From: Mytilus californianus
Lineage: Eukaryota; Mollusca; Bivalvia; Mytilida; Mytilidae
Length of the DNA: 64,000 bases
Assembly (NCBI RefSeq): GCF_021869535.1
Contig: NW_026262690.1
Span: forward strand, 10,031,501-10,095,500
Direction: 5' to 3'
A program made the translations under genes and the position numbers. A model generated the notes under the pieces. That model searched no databases. It had not been told where the DNA came from and was given only the letters and a program-made list of their open reading frames with translations. Below are positions 42,430 through 54,087 of this stretch, piece by piece (the stretch's first letter is position 1; each line of letters starts with the position of its first letter).

Positions 42430-43525
42430 AAATAATAAATATACAGTAATGTGTATGTTACAATGAATTCTGTTTGGTAGTAAAAAGTTTATAATATATA
42501 TATGACATGTATGAGTGTATTTTGGTTTTTTTCATTTTGTCACAAACATGTTTTTAATTTGTTTATATGACAATAAAGATTATTATTATTTTGGAAAGTA
42601 TAATACTATTTAAAGTCAAAAAATAAAATCCTTTAACTGAAATAAAATGATGACATGTCTTAATAAAAAAAAAAAATATTGATTTGAAATCTTTGTCTTG
42701 TTTGTTTTATTATGAAAAATAGAACTGAAAAAAATATTTCATATTCTGACTGAATAAATTGACAAAGCACAGTTAATAGTTTACTCTTTTCATGAGTTAA
42801 AGTTTTCTTTGTTATAGTTCCATTGCAATACATGAATATGCAAACGATTTGAATCTTATACCTTTGTGGTGTTCATAATATTACATTTATATTTGCAAAT
42901 TTATAAAATAAACACATTTCCTGTTTTAGTTTTTCTTGTTTCAGCTTGCTATGTACAATTATTCAGTCCACTATATAAGAGTCAAGTAAATAAATTATTT
43001 CATCCACTAGAATATTCCTGCAATTCTAAGACAAAACCTCTTTTGCAATCTGTTCTTCAAAAATCTTCCACCGTACATCTTTATTGGATGGAGCGATTTA
43101 AATGAGTGGACAAAGCAAGTTCATTTGGACAACAAAGTACTAATATATTTTTTCATTCCTCCCTTCTTTCAATTGATAATTACCTTGTTGCATTTACATG
43201 ATTAAGTTCTTGTGCATCTATGATCATGATGATATGACGCCTTTTTGTTTATAGTCATTATGATGAAATTTCCTCTTTCTTATGTAGGAAAAAAACACAT
43301 TCCATTTCAAATTAATAAAAAAGTCACACTATGTAGAAAAATATCAACTTTAAGTTTTCTGTTCAGTATTGACTTGTTGAATGATGATCATGAAAACCAA
43401 GATGTGTGACCTACAAATACACAAAACTCAAAAATTATAAATGAAGAGAAATACAGCAATAAAATGGCTACTTTATCATGTTTATGTACATTTTGATAAA
43501 ACTTTCATTTGAATATTTAAAATTG
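42430..43525. other. AT-rich region without identified feature
   Basis: No exon-like, repeat-boundary or RNA-gene signal is seen. Short open frames are AT-driven. Confidence 0.35.
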
Positions 43526-43529
43526 TAAG

Positions 43530-44715
43530 AACTCTTATTTCAGTGCTTTGTGTCTATGGTTTTCATATTAGTTGTTTTTTGTGCCTTGTTGCAGTCTTTT
43601 GAGTTAAGCCAATTGCAACAAATGTTTACAATTTGTTCAAATGTTGTGCTGTTATTAAAACCACTGTCCCAGGTTAGGAGTGGGTTGGGTGCTCACAAAA
43701 TGTTTATTTTATTAGTTGATATTTGCTTTGAATTAGCTGTCAGTAACTGTTAGTACTAATAGATCTGTATGTTGAGTCTTTTTTGTTAAAGGGAAAGAAT
43801 AAATTTTCAGCCACATCCGGTCTGTGTTTTTGGTAGCTGTTTTTCTGCTTTGTTGCATTCTAATGAGTTAATAAAATTGAAAATGAAAACGGGAATGTAT
43901 CAAAATAACCTGACCAAAGAGCAGAAAATAGCCCTTTTCAACTGATTTTATAGTTTTTATATTTAAATGAACTGACACTTACACCACTGTCCTTAATTAG
44001 AGGAGGATTTGCTGCCAGCAAACATGTTAAACCATGCCACATTTTGTAAGTGGCTGTCCCAAGTCAGGGGCCTGTTATTCAGTGGTTGTCAATTGTTGCT
44101 ATATATCATATTTGTTTTTTATTTTTTGTTTTGTGCAAAAATCAGGCACTTAGCTTTCGCCTTTGTGGTGTTTCCCCCAAGCATGTTTAGCATGGATAGA
44201 CACCATGCCCTTTTTAAATTGTTTTACATTTGTTATTTCATGGCCTTTTATAGATTACTATGCAGTATAGGGTTTGCTCATTGTCGAAGGCTGTACAGTG
44301 AACTAATTTTGTTAAATTTAATGTCATTTGATCTCTATTGGAGAAAAGTCTCATTGGCAATCATACCGCTTCTTATCTTTATATCAACCCTGCCATATTT
44401 TGCCTGTCCAAAATCAGGAGCCTGTACATAGTTCAGTGGTTGATGTTGGTTCAAGTCCGTCATATTTGTTCTTTCATAACTTGTGTTTTTTTTTATAAAT
44501 TAGTCTGGTATATTTGAAGTTTGAATTGATGTTTTGTTCCAAATTTTGTTTGTGGTGTCTTTTATAGATGACTTTATCATGTATAGGGTATGGGTTTTTT
44601 CATTACTTACAGGTCATCATTGGCCTCTAATAAGTAATTGCATTGCTTACATCCACTTAATTGAACTCTGGTGGATAGTTTTCTTATTTATCATACCACA
44701 TCTTATTTTCATAAT
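43530..44715 (+). repeat. Two family A tails in tandem with an embedded family B fragment
   Basis: 43530-43860 and 43930-44390 form a family A copy ('accactgtcccaggttagga', 'gaaggctgtacagtgaacta'). An inverted family B end ('aaaattgaaaatgaaaacgg', 43877-43930) lies inside it. A further family A end occupies about 44395-44715. None is coding. Confidence 0.6.
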
Positions 44716-44989
44716 AATCATTATTCAAGGGCAATAACTTTTATAGAAGTGGACTTACCATTTAGGCTTTTTTGATGTCTGTAAATCTATTTTTGTTGAT
44801 AATTTCTTTTGTTTATAGTTTCCCTTTATCTTTAATGTCCTTGCCCTACACATAAAAGGGTAAACATTATCATTTAATGACAATAACTACTATCACATAA
44901 TTAGTACTAGTAGGCAACTGACAATTTTGGATCATTTGTATATCTTGTCTTGCTCATCATTTTTGCTGTTTAATATTATCAATATTCTA

Positions 44990-45690
44990 TGAAAATGAGG
45001 TCACAGCAATATTAACCTTGGCAGACAGACATCTTGTTATTTTTATATGACACCTTGCAGTCATTCCTTACACCAACAAGTAGACATATGCTTATAATAT
45101 CTGATAAAATGAAAAAACCAAGAAAACTTAGCATTGACCAAAGAACCATAAAATGCGGTCATGGTTATATGAATCTGCCAGACAGACATGCATACCTTAC
45201 AATCGTTACATCCACCAAATATAATTTACCTGTTGCTTAAAGCATATGATAAACTGACAAAACAATGCAAACTTTTCATTGACTAATGAACCATGAAAAT
45301 GAGGTCAAGGTCATATAAAACATGCCAGACAGACATGTGCATCTTACAATCATTCCATTCACCAAATATAGGGGCCTTATTGCTAACAGTATCCGAAAAA
45401 TAGATCAAACCACAAAAACTAAACATTGTCCAATGTATTATGAAAATAAAGTCAAGGTTAGATGAAACTTCTCAGTCAGACATATGCACCTTACAATCAT
45501 TCCATACACCAAATATAGTTGACCTATTGCTAATTTGAAAATAAGGAAATAGAAAAAGTCCAAAAAACAAACAAAAAAAATAACATTGAGCAATGAACCA
45601 TAAAAATGAGGTCAAGGTTGAATAAAACATGCCAGACAAACATACATCCTTAAAAATTTTCATACACCAAATATAATTGACATGATGCAT
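44990..45690 (+). repeat. Tandem core repeat of about 147-160 bp, BIV160/pearl-like
   Basis: Four to five diverged units share 'atgaggtcaaggt', 'catgccagacagacat', 'cttacaatcattcca' and 'caccaaatata'. The 'gacagac' landmark falls at 45024, 45181, 45328, 45475 and 45635. Period and landmark strings resemble the ancient bivalve BIV160 satellite and the core repeats of pearl-type Helitron-related elements. That identification is from memory. Confidence 0.6.
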
Positions 45691-45699
45691 ACAGTATTA

Positions 45700-46194
45700 G
45701 AAAAACTGGACATTTTTACCTCGGAATAGTGATGTCATGGACTAGGAAAATTAGTCTGGGGACATAAATTACTGACATCGGACTAAATTTACTAGTAAAT
45801 TCTGTATCCATGGACTTTTAATACTAGTTATATTTGTCTGACCAGACAATTTTCATTATTTTTACCAGGACTAATTTATCTCTTACACTAGTTCTCTGAG
45901 AGACATGTCACCTTACCTTGACACATTATTCTGACTCTGAACAAACCAGTATTTGCTCTTACACCTTAATAATACAGCGTGCTTAAGGGAGAAGCAGCAA
46001 ATACCAACTTTAAAGTCTTTTGTTTTACCCGGTTGGGTTCAAAATAAACAACCTTCTGCACTTGAGGTGAACACGCTACCACCAGACCAGGCAGTATAAT
46101 ATAAGGAGTTTACACAAGATCTAAAATGGACAGTAGATTTTTTTTTCAACATTCTGGACATTTCTACCCTTGTCAGATATTGTCTATCTATTTT
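45700..46194. other. No gene identified
   Basis: Sequence contains a weak repetition of 'actagt'/'tagtct' at 45740-45890 but no recognisable element or exon. Confidence 0.3.
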
Positions 46195-46345
46195 GGCCTT
46201 TTGTAGCTTATTACACAGTTTGCCTTTTTAGCCCATTGTTGAAATCTGTACGGTGACCTAAATAGTTGTTAACTTCTACGTCTTTAGTTTCTGTTGAAGA
46301 GCTGTCACATTGTCATGATACCATATTTGTATATATTTTTGTCAT
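46195..46345 (+). repeat. Family A 3'-tail fragment
   Basis: 'gttgaaatctgtacggtgac', 'gaagagctgtcacattgtca' with a terminal 'catatttgtatatattttt' match family A's 3' end with extra divergence. Confidence 0.45.
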
Positions 46346-46503
46346 GTAGGTGTAAGGAGACAACCTTTTGATATTCTGGTGGGATAAAAAGGGGAGACAG
46401 ATTTTTTATCACCTGGCCTGGTTAGTTTTTCAGGATTCGTAAGGATAGAAAACCCGGTAAATTGTAACAAACCCCTGTGGTACGACCATATTTGCCAAAA
46501 GAT

Positions 46504-46655
46504 TAGTCCAAATAATTATGACGTCTTGCAAGGCTATTTTAACTTTTTTCTGGGCACGTAATAGTCAAAGTTGTGACTGAGTGCGGAAATATGAAGATAG
46601 ATGGATAGAAAAAAATTTAAAATAGCCTTGCAAGACGTCATAATTATTTGGACTA
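46504..46655. mobile_element. 152-bp MITE with 9-bp target-site duplication
   Basis: The arms begin TAGTCCAAATAATTATGACG and are perfectly inverted for about 38 bp (46504-46541, 46618-46655). CCAAAAGAT flanks both sides (46495-46503 and 46656-46664). A 9-bp duplication suggests Mutator-type mobilisation. No coding capacity. Confidence 0.85.
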
Positions 46656-46785
46656 CCAAAAGATGTAACCTAATTCTTACTTGTTTGGGGAAGAGGGGAT
46701 TAACCGAACCACTATTCAATCTAAATCAGTGAACTGAATTATTGTCTTTTGCAGTAGTCCGAGTCGACATCTGTAACTAATCGTG

Positions 46786-48233
46786 CAAATAGAAGTGGGA
46801 CATTTAAAGGCGTATCGTATCCGTATCTGATACGTTGACGTAACTATCTGCATGTATTATGTTTACATACTTGCTTCTTGTATGTCAAAATCCTGTCTTA
46901 ATCACATTTATTGCCCTTAAAGTGATGTATCTACGATATATATTTACAGTACCTATAATACAATTATATAAAAACATTACATGGACGACATCAGAAGCTA
47001 ACATTTACACACATTTAACAATCACGTGATTTTCGTGTCAATCTGTATACTTGTATAAATTTTAGCACTCGATATTTGAATCATTAGAACTACCCAGGCG
47101 TGAAGTTCAATTATAAAATAAATAAAGTTCAGGATTGTGTACCCTTTTATTGTTTCAATGCTAAACATATGGACATTTTATAGAAAATCCACAGCCTTTC
47201 ACCTTGTCCTCAGGTTCTTATATTTGATAATTCGGTGCGTGTTATATAGAGGATTATTACATGTCGTGCTAGCAATGTTTTTTAAACAAGTTTATCAATA
47301 AAGATATTGGTTAAAACAAATATAAATATGGACCAATTCAAGTACACCTCCTCTAGGGTGCGCTCGACTTTAGTGACTCAGCACGATGAGTTTTGGAATA
47401 TAAAGGTTGTTTATTTTTTTTTGATAAACACAAACGCTAGCACATCATGGACAAACAAGTAAGTAATCTACGTTTATAATTTTATAACGAAAATCTCTGT
47501 ATTGAAGTCTGTAGGTTTTCTGCAAAAATCTTTGCTTTATTTGCTACAAAATCACTATTTTCTATAAAATACAATAAAGCATAGATAATATTTCTTTGAA
47601 TCAATTTCCTATTGGTATATGTACGAAATGACAGATCTCTTTTATTCGTTATCTTCGCTGTTTTGCTACTATTTCATCCTATACATTTCATACTACACAG
47701 GACTACTGAAGGGGTCATAAACCGTAAGTGAACAATATTTATACACATACTTTATTGCCTGTAGATGAGGATTGTGTCGGATTTATTACTTATACCAATA
47801 GTAATAAATTTGTAAATTGGCAGGCAATAGTTTTTTTTTCCAAATATTTAAACTGAAAGAGATAAAAAAAATCTGCATCACCCTTTCCTTATATTTCCCC
47901 GCTTTTCCCTATTCTCGAAATCTCTACCACGATTTTGACTCAATCATTTAATTTAACTACATTTGCATTATTATTAAAATTTACGCCCGAAAATGATGAC
48001 GGTTTAAATATATTTTGTTTAGATATATACGATTATCCATAAATTAAAAACTATCATGTTATAAAAAGAGTGTATTAATGACCGAAAGATATCTAACATA
48101 GAGAAAAAACACATATACATGTACTATTTAAACACGTAAATGATCATTTAAACAATAACCCATAGATACGTTCAGATACGTCAACGTATCAGATACGGAT
48201 ACGATATGTCTTTAAATGTCCCACTTCTATTTG
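46786..48233. mobile_element. 1.45 kb terminal-inverted-repeat element
   Basis: 'caaatagaagtgggacattt' (46786) pairs with 'aaatgtcccacttctatttg' (48233). The arms continue for about 65 bp ('cgtatccgtatctgatacgt') with two or three differences. The centre is AT-rich with no transposase frame. The flanks give no clear duplication. Confidence 0.65.
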
Positions 48234-48519
48234 ATAGTCAACAGTATACCTTTTTTCAGAATGTCAGCTTACAACAAAGAATCACTGGTGATAGGGGAGT
48301 GTAACCGATAAATTGATCCTGAATCAGATAAGATTTTCCCAGTAACGGAGAACCCCTTTCTTTGAGTGAATATAAATAGTGACGGGGGTCTCACAAATAA
48401 ATATAAATCTGAATTACAGGAACATCGATTAGCAAAGTAAACTTACATATTAATCTCGAAGTTATTTACGGTAAAGAGAGACTGTGCTCCTGAATACAGG
48501 TATTATACATTTGTGTATT

Positions 48520-48900
48520 TTACTCGGGTGGGGGGGGGGGGGGGCACTTCCTATATACAAGATGATAGGACGTGCCGCTGGAATAGGTCACTTTTTCCTG
48601 CTTGAAAATATGGGAATAGGTGCAGGGGAAAACTATCAGAAATATATGATAAGGTCGATAAAGTTCCAATTACTTGTATATGAAAAGCCCTGTCATTTTT
48701 TCACAGCCGAAAGTCTCGCCGTAAGTAAACATTACACACAATCTTAGCCTTAAATATTCCAATTTTCCAACACACCCCACGAAACCCAATCAATATGGGA
48801 AAAGGTTACAATTTTACCCACGCAATATATGAAAAGGTATACATTTCTAAAATCTAAATTATATGAAAAGGGTGGGGTAACAGAACCCCAGCGACACTGC
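48520..48900 (+). repeat. Dispersed-repeat-like segment with poly-G
   Basis: It opens with a G-run of about 14 (48531-48544) and has 'gtgccgctggaataggtcac', 'gaaaatatgggaataggtgc' and 'tatgaaaagggtggggt'. It resembles mollusc repetitive DNA and contains an incidental open frame. Class unknown. Confidence 0.3.
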
Positions 48901-49730
48901 TACAAGATATTTGATTTGCTAATCACCCACCCGTTGCTGAGCAGAGAACCATACTTTCAAGCCAGGAGCAGAGAACCATACTTTCAAGCCAGGAGCAGTC
49001 TATACTAACAGGCAAATTGGCAGGCAAATCCATACAGTACTGTAAATTAATGATACATGTATATCAAGTTACAGCACCTCTCCCAGCACAGTTAGCACAC
49101 TGGTGTATGTCAGTCTTATAATATAAAACTGCGTAGGTTCATATCGTTTGATTCAACGTTTTTTCGGATATTTTTTAGGACCGTTGTCAACATAGTCAAA
49201 TCCGACCTGCCACTTTGCAACCTGACCTGCAAAAATATAATTCGACTAAAAACAATGCCAGTCAAAATTGCTTTTTGAGACTGGGCGACTGAAAAAATTT
49301 TAAAATGTGACCTTGTGACCCTATTTGGAATTCTCCATTCGTCGGTGTGGCTAAAAAGGGGGCATCTTTATTAAAAAAAAAAACCAAGACCAATCATAAA
49401 CTTTTTTTTCAAAACTCAGTGTCGTATTTTATTGTCTTTCCAACAATTTTTAATAAAAGCTTAAAATGTTTGTTTCACTTCCCTCTGACTTCCCTCCTGA
49501 TATTTTTTTCTCAAGAAATTATATAGAATCAGTAAATGTATATATATATATACATATGTCTGTGGTCACCGTCATGCATTTAGATAAGAAATTCCAGCAT
49601 GCATCATCAAATAATTCATGTGTATTTGTGACATCAACATAACTGAAACATTATATTATTTCCCAGTAATTAGGTAAATCATTTTGATTAACAATTATAT
49701 ATGTCTGGGACTTGTGCATGTATATGTCTA

Positions 49731-49811
49731 ACAGGCACTTGTCTCAGAAAAAAAATCCTATATACTTTAATAAAGGTATATAGGAAATAAAATTCTGAGA
49801 CAAGTGCCTGT
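49731..49811. mobile_element. 81-bp hairpin MITE, copy 1
   Basis: 'acaggcacttgtctcaga' pairs with 'ctgagacaagtgcctgt'. Inner 'cctatatactttaat' pairs with 'aaaggtatatagg'. Near-complete hairpin. Same family as 50431-50522. Confidence 0.7.
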
Positions 49812-50430
49812 GATATATCTGTCAGTCCCAGAATAATAAATATAATTGTATCTTAATCTTTGGAAAAATCCGATTAGTCAATTGTTAAATTCTTTTACTT
49901 CATAATTATGTCGAAGTATACTTTTAAAGTTTTAAATTTTAAAGTTAAAATGAATATTCCGTTTTGATCTGAGGAAAAACTTTTTAAACTGTAATGACAT
50001 GGTCAGTCAACTGATTTGTTACATGGCTGATTACAGGTAATTAAAGCATGCAGTAATTTTCCATTACGACAGTGCGTGTACCCTGGGGTGTGTATAACGT
50101 ATTAGAAATACCATAGTTATCTAGAGAACATCCTGTCTATGTGTAATACAGATTGATGACATTACACAAAATTTCTTTCGTTAAATGTAGTTAAGTATCT
50201 GTGTCCATTCCCTATTGCAACACTACAAATTTTTCGTAGAAAAAAATGTTAAAATTCAAAAAAAAAAATCATTTATATAAAATAAAGAAGAAAAAAGTAG
50301 CAAATAAACTTATGTAACTACGCATTTAGTAAACATAATTTCACTTTACATGTACAAACCCTTGAGAAAACGTGTATATAGTTGTGTTTAAAAAGGCCAA
50401 TTCCCAGTGGATTTATTTCACACTTGGACC

Positions 50431-50522
50431 ACAGGCACTTGTCTCAGAATTTTGTTTCCTATATACCTTAATATAACATTAAAAGTATATAGGACATTTT
50501 TTTTTCTGAGACAAGTGCCTGT
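50431..50522. mobile_element. 92-bp hairpin MITE, copy 2
   Basis: It has the same arms 'acaggcacttgtctcag' / 'ctgagacaagtgcctgt' and inner stem 'cctatataccttaat' / 'aaaagtatatagg' as 49731-49811, differing in the loop. No target-site duplication was identified. Confidence 0.7.
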
Positions 50523-50639
50523 GACTAGGACCTAAGATAACTAGAACTAAGTTCTTTGGAAAGTTTTTTGTCTGATACATGTAAACCTATAGATATTGTA
50601 CATAATTAAGAACAGTTCAAATATATGTCTATAAATTAA

Positions 50640-51370
50640 CGGTACGTCTAAAAACCGCTCAGGATCTCCTGAGTGAAGACAGGACATAAAAAGTCACTCA
50701 GGACATGTATATATGTTTTACGTCTAGTAATGGACTTCTGGTTTTAGTGAGCGTTGTTTTATTTTAGAGATATTGAGTTTTTTGTTAAAAAAACGGGGGT
50801 TTTCGCATGTCACGCCGTATGTCAGAAACTATTTATGCTTATTGCATAAAAATTCACACACAAGAAGACGGGCGTATCATGCGCTCATGGCGCATGTTGT
50901 TTATTGATCTTATAATTTTGGTTTTGATAAAATCAAACCAACATTAGAGAAGTTATTTGGGATACGTCATGCATAACCGATGATCATATTCAATACCAAC
51001 AGAGACATATAATACATTGTATTATATGTCTCTGATACCAATCATCATTTTGATTAGGTCGTTTGATCTTTAATAATTAGGACTGATTGGTGATGGTTAT
51101 AATCACATACAAGTAAACTTTGCAAAAAAAAAAAAAAGAAAGCGTTTCCTTGGAAAAATTATAATAATACATGAATATTGTTTTTATAAAAAAAAGTTAT
51201 TTTTTTCGTTTTGTATGTAATAATTGAAGCCATTTAGAAATATAAGAAATCTTCACATAGTCGGGAAATTTTCAATTCAAGTTATTTCATTTGAAAACGT
51301 TAAAAAATATAGATCTTATTCGATGTAAAATGTGGGGTCCTTGGAGATCAAAACCCCGTTTAAATAGGGT
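50640..51370 (-). repeat. Dispersed repeat D copy 2 (inverted relative to copy 1)
   Basis: On the - strand it shows the block order of 37805-40190: 'aaaccccgtttaaat' side at 51350, 'gatcatattcaataccaa' at 50983-50999, and the 'cctgagcggt' side at 50655. It contains a 35-bp palindromic insertion that copy 1 lacks. Confidence 0.5.
51000..51034. mobile_element. 35-bp palindromic micro-insertion with hAT-like ends
   Basis: The sequence runs CAGAGACATATAATACA, TTG, then the inverse ending GTCTCTG. The direct repeat ATACCAA flanks it (50993-50999, 51035-51041). The paralogous site at 38094-38101 has one ATACCAAT and no insert, so this is an insertion. The ends equal those of the 1.85 kb element at 38255-40104. 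Confidence 0.8.
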
Positions 51371-52450
51371 TTGTCTACTTTCGTCTATTGCCGAACATTC
51401 TATAATCAAGGATTTGTACAAATCCTTGCTATAATATAATGAATCGCGTCTCCAATATCACCACCATTACATAAAGTACAAATACAATCTTCTCCTAAAT
51501 ATTGGGAATCTAACAATTTCATTAGGAAATTTTGAGTCACGATTTAGTTTTGGGATATTTTTTTCTTTGAATAAACTTAATTTTAAAAACGTTTCAGTAT
51601 TTTTCTGAAACATTTTTAAAAGGAAACGGACTTGTAAACAAAATTTATTTTTGAATATTAATATTGAACAATGATTGTTAAGAAAACAATCTGCCAAAGT
51701 GGTTTGGTAATTAACTGGCTTCATGCTGTCAAAAATGTCTGCTTTTTATAAGTTAATGATAAAAAAAAAACTATTTGAAAGCGAATTAATCATTTCCTCA
51801 ACTAAATACCATCTATAAATAAAGTCAATTCGTCAAGAACTTTCTCTCATATATTTAAACAATTGTAAAATAATTAATTTAAACTTTTGTACTGCGACTT
51901 TCTGTCCGTTTACCGATACTTATTCCTTGTTAAGTTTTTTCATATCCATTTACGAATACTTATAATGTGATTATTTTTCCGGATGCTTTTTATCCTATTT
52001 TCATATCAAACACCCATGTGACCCGTAGAACGGAGTTAAGTACAAATTTAGGAATTTAGTACTTAAAATTTTCAACAACAAAATTTTACACTTTCATTTA
52101 CCTGGATTTATTTCTACGCTTAGAAGCCGCCACCCTGTATCAAACATAGCCAACACCTCGCATGGCGTATTCACGATGTTGAGGGATTGACAATATACAG
52201 CAAGTAAGTAATTGGGTTTGAATGCCAGAAGATCTGAATTTGTGAATTTGTAAATTGAATTTAACCTGTTCAGAGCGTGTATTGTTGAATTGTTTAATAA
52301 AATTACGCACACAATCTGGGCTGATATGCATAAAACCACTTTAAGTTCAAGGTATCAATGAAACTGGGTCTGCATGAAAAAATGACTTATCACATAGTAC
52401 CAGAACCTATGTTTACTGTTAGATGATAAGAAAATATAGCTGTAGGCCTA
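51371..52450. other. No gene assigned
   Basis: A - strand stretch (52339-52094) is open and ends before a plausible donor (CCAG|GTAAAT at about 52102), but I recognise no family and a second frame is open over the same bases. The rest is AT-rich. Confidence 0.3.
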
Positions 52451-52454
52451 GTTG

Positions 52455-52510
52455 ATTGATTGATTGTTGGTTGCTTAACGTCCAGTGGCAAATATTTCAT
52501 GCATATTCAG
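52455..52510 (-). repeat. (AATC)n-tailed retroposon 3' fragment
   Basis: 'gattgattgattgttggttg' and 'cttaacgtccagtggcaaat' match the inverse of 4145-4199. It is a 5'-truncated copy. Confidence 0.65.
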
Positions 52511-52644
52511 GCCTAGTTGAAAATCTTTACAAATTATTTATTCTTTAAATTTCTATTTGACTGTCTGGGTGCTTCTTATGTGTTTTAAATGTTTGCGTTT
52601 TGTATGCTATAGTTAAGTGTTATAGACTGTTGTACGTCATTTGG

Positions 52645-52870
52645 TCGTTTTTAAGTTTTTGCCATGGCGTTGTCAGTATGTCTTCGACTTATAAGTTTTA
52701 TATAATCTGCATCTCTTGTGCTGTATGTTAAAATGTATCTACACAGTTGCTGCATCTTTACACATTCATCAATACACCTAAAAATATGAATAAAGCTTGC
52801 GTATATATAAAAAATAAGGAGATGTGGTATGATTGGTAATGAAACAACTATCCGCCAGTTCAATTCAAAA
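52645..52870 (-). repeat. Retroelement tail fragments (families C and A)
   Basis: 52655-52690 ('gccatggcgttgtcagtatg') matches 33425-33450. 52810-52865 ('ggagatgtggtatgattgg') is an inverted family A end. Confidence 0.5.
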
Positions 52871-53566
52871 ACCTGATATAAGCAAATGTGACTTACTTAT
52901 ACTTACTTTAATCAGAGAGATCTTGAATCTGAATTCAATGATACGAAGTGGGAAGGGGTAGAGGTGGATTAAGGTGAGGACATGGGGGCCCGTCCCTTTT
53001 TTGGAAAAAATTGGTTGATTATTTAGAGAATCACTGAAGCGGGCCCCCTCTTTATGCATGACAGTTAGTGCCTCCTTATGACATTTTTTGGATCCGCAAC
53101 TGCTGAGGACTTCATAAAAAAATATTTAGTAAGTTTTTGTTTTGTGATAAATAAAGTATTTATATTCACATAGACAGAAATAGGATAAAATAAACTATCG
53201 AAAGCTTAAGTCCACATAAGAGGGTATGGATGGGGGTTAACAGAATAGAGAATAACGGGCAAACAATAAAGATTAAAGAATAATGAAATGCTAAAATATG
53301 AGGAAAGAGAGTAATGATCAAAAAGTGTAAGTTTGTAGAAATATAGCTAAAAAAAATAAAAGAACACAGAAAAAGAAGACCCCCCTCCCAAGATCCTGAC
53401 TTCAACTTTAACGCTGCCGGGATATTTTGAGACAAAGTGCACGTATTAGTAGTCAGCCGAAACCACCACTGAAGCGTTTTGCATCCATACGTTTTTTTTT
53501 CGGGATACTGACTGCATAGTAAATTATCAGTGTACTAGTTAATGTTCTCGAGAGATGACCCTATTA

Positions 53567-53604
53567 CAGAGACATATATACACATATGTGTATATATGTC
53601 TCTG
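53567..53604. mobile_element. 38-bp perfect palindrome flanked by a target duplication
   Basis: CAGAGACATATATACACAT followed by its exact inverse. CCCTATTA flanks it at 53559-53566 and 53605-53612; a ninth base (C) also matches if the outer C is counted as target. Same CAGAGACATATA ends as 38255-40104 and 51000-51034. Confidence 0.8.
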
Positions 53605-53642
53605 CCCTATTACGTTTCAGTAACCTCTTCGACACGGTTCAT

Positions 53643-54087
53643 TTAAGGTAGCACGGTAGTATTTGCATTCCAGAATTTAGGTTGCTCTTTTGTGTACCCT
53701 ACTTAGGTCAATGTATCTGAACAGTGTGATTGGACTAAAAATACAGTATCAACTGAACATACTTTCCCAAACTGAGGGATGAATCAGGTGTAGAAAAATA
53801 TGAAATAATTTTACAAACAGGTGAAAATGAATTTTTGAGAATTTTTTTAAATTTTGTATTCACTGCATGATAAAAGACCTAAAAGCACTAGTGGCCTTAG
53901 GTTTTTAAAAATAGCAAAAAAAGTTAACGGTCATGATACATATTCAAATTTATTTCTGATTAGTATAATGAAAGTACTTCAGTTAACTGTGTATGTAGAA
54001 TTTTTCGCAGTGCTAGAAAGTGGTGAAAATCCTAAAAAGGCTATCATTATCCCTTATGGGCCAGGAAATACTACCGTGCCACCTTAA
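53643..54087. mobile_element. MITE at the head of each tandem unit (first copy)
   Basis: TTAAGGTAGCACGGTAGTAT at the left and ATACTACCGTGCCACCTTAA at the right are inverted with one mismatch over 22 bp. TTAA at both ends fits piggyBac-type insertion. The same termini recur at 1670-bp steps. The left array boundary coincides with this MITE's left end. Confidence 0.75.

Noticed and set aside
52094-52339. - strand exon-like frame ending before GTAAAT
   Set aside because: Two frames are open over the same bases, neither resembles a known family, and no upstream exon fits.
53854-54087. 77-residue frame repeated in every tandem unit
   Set aside because: It lies fully inside a non-coding MITE, has no recognisable family, and its identity across units reflects unit identity.
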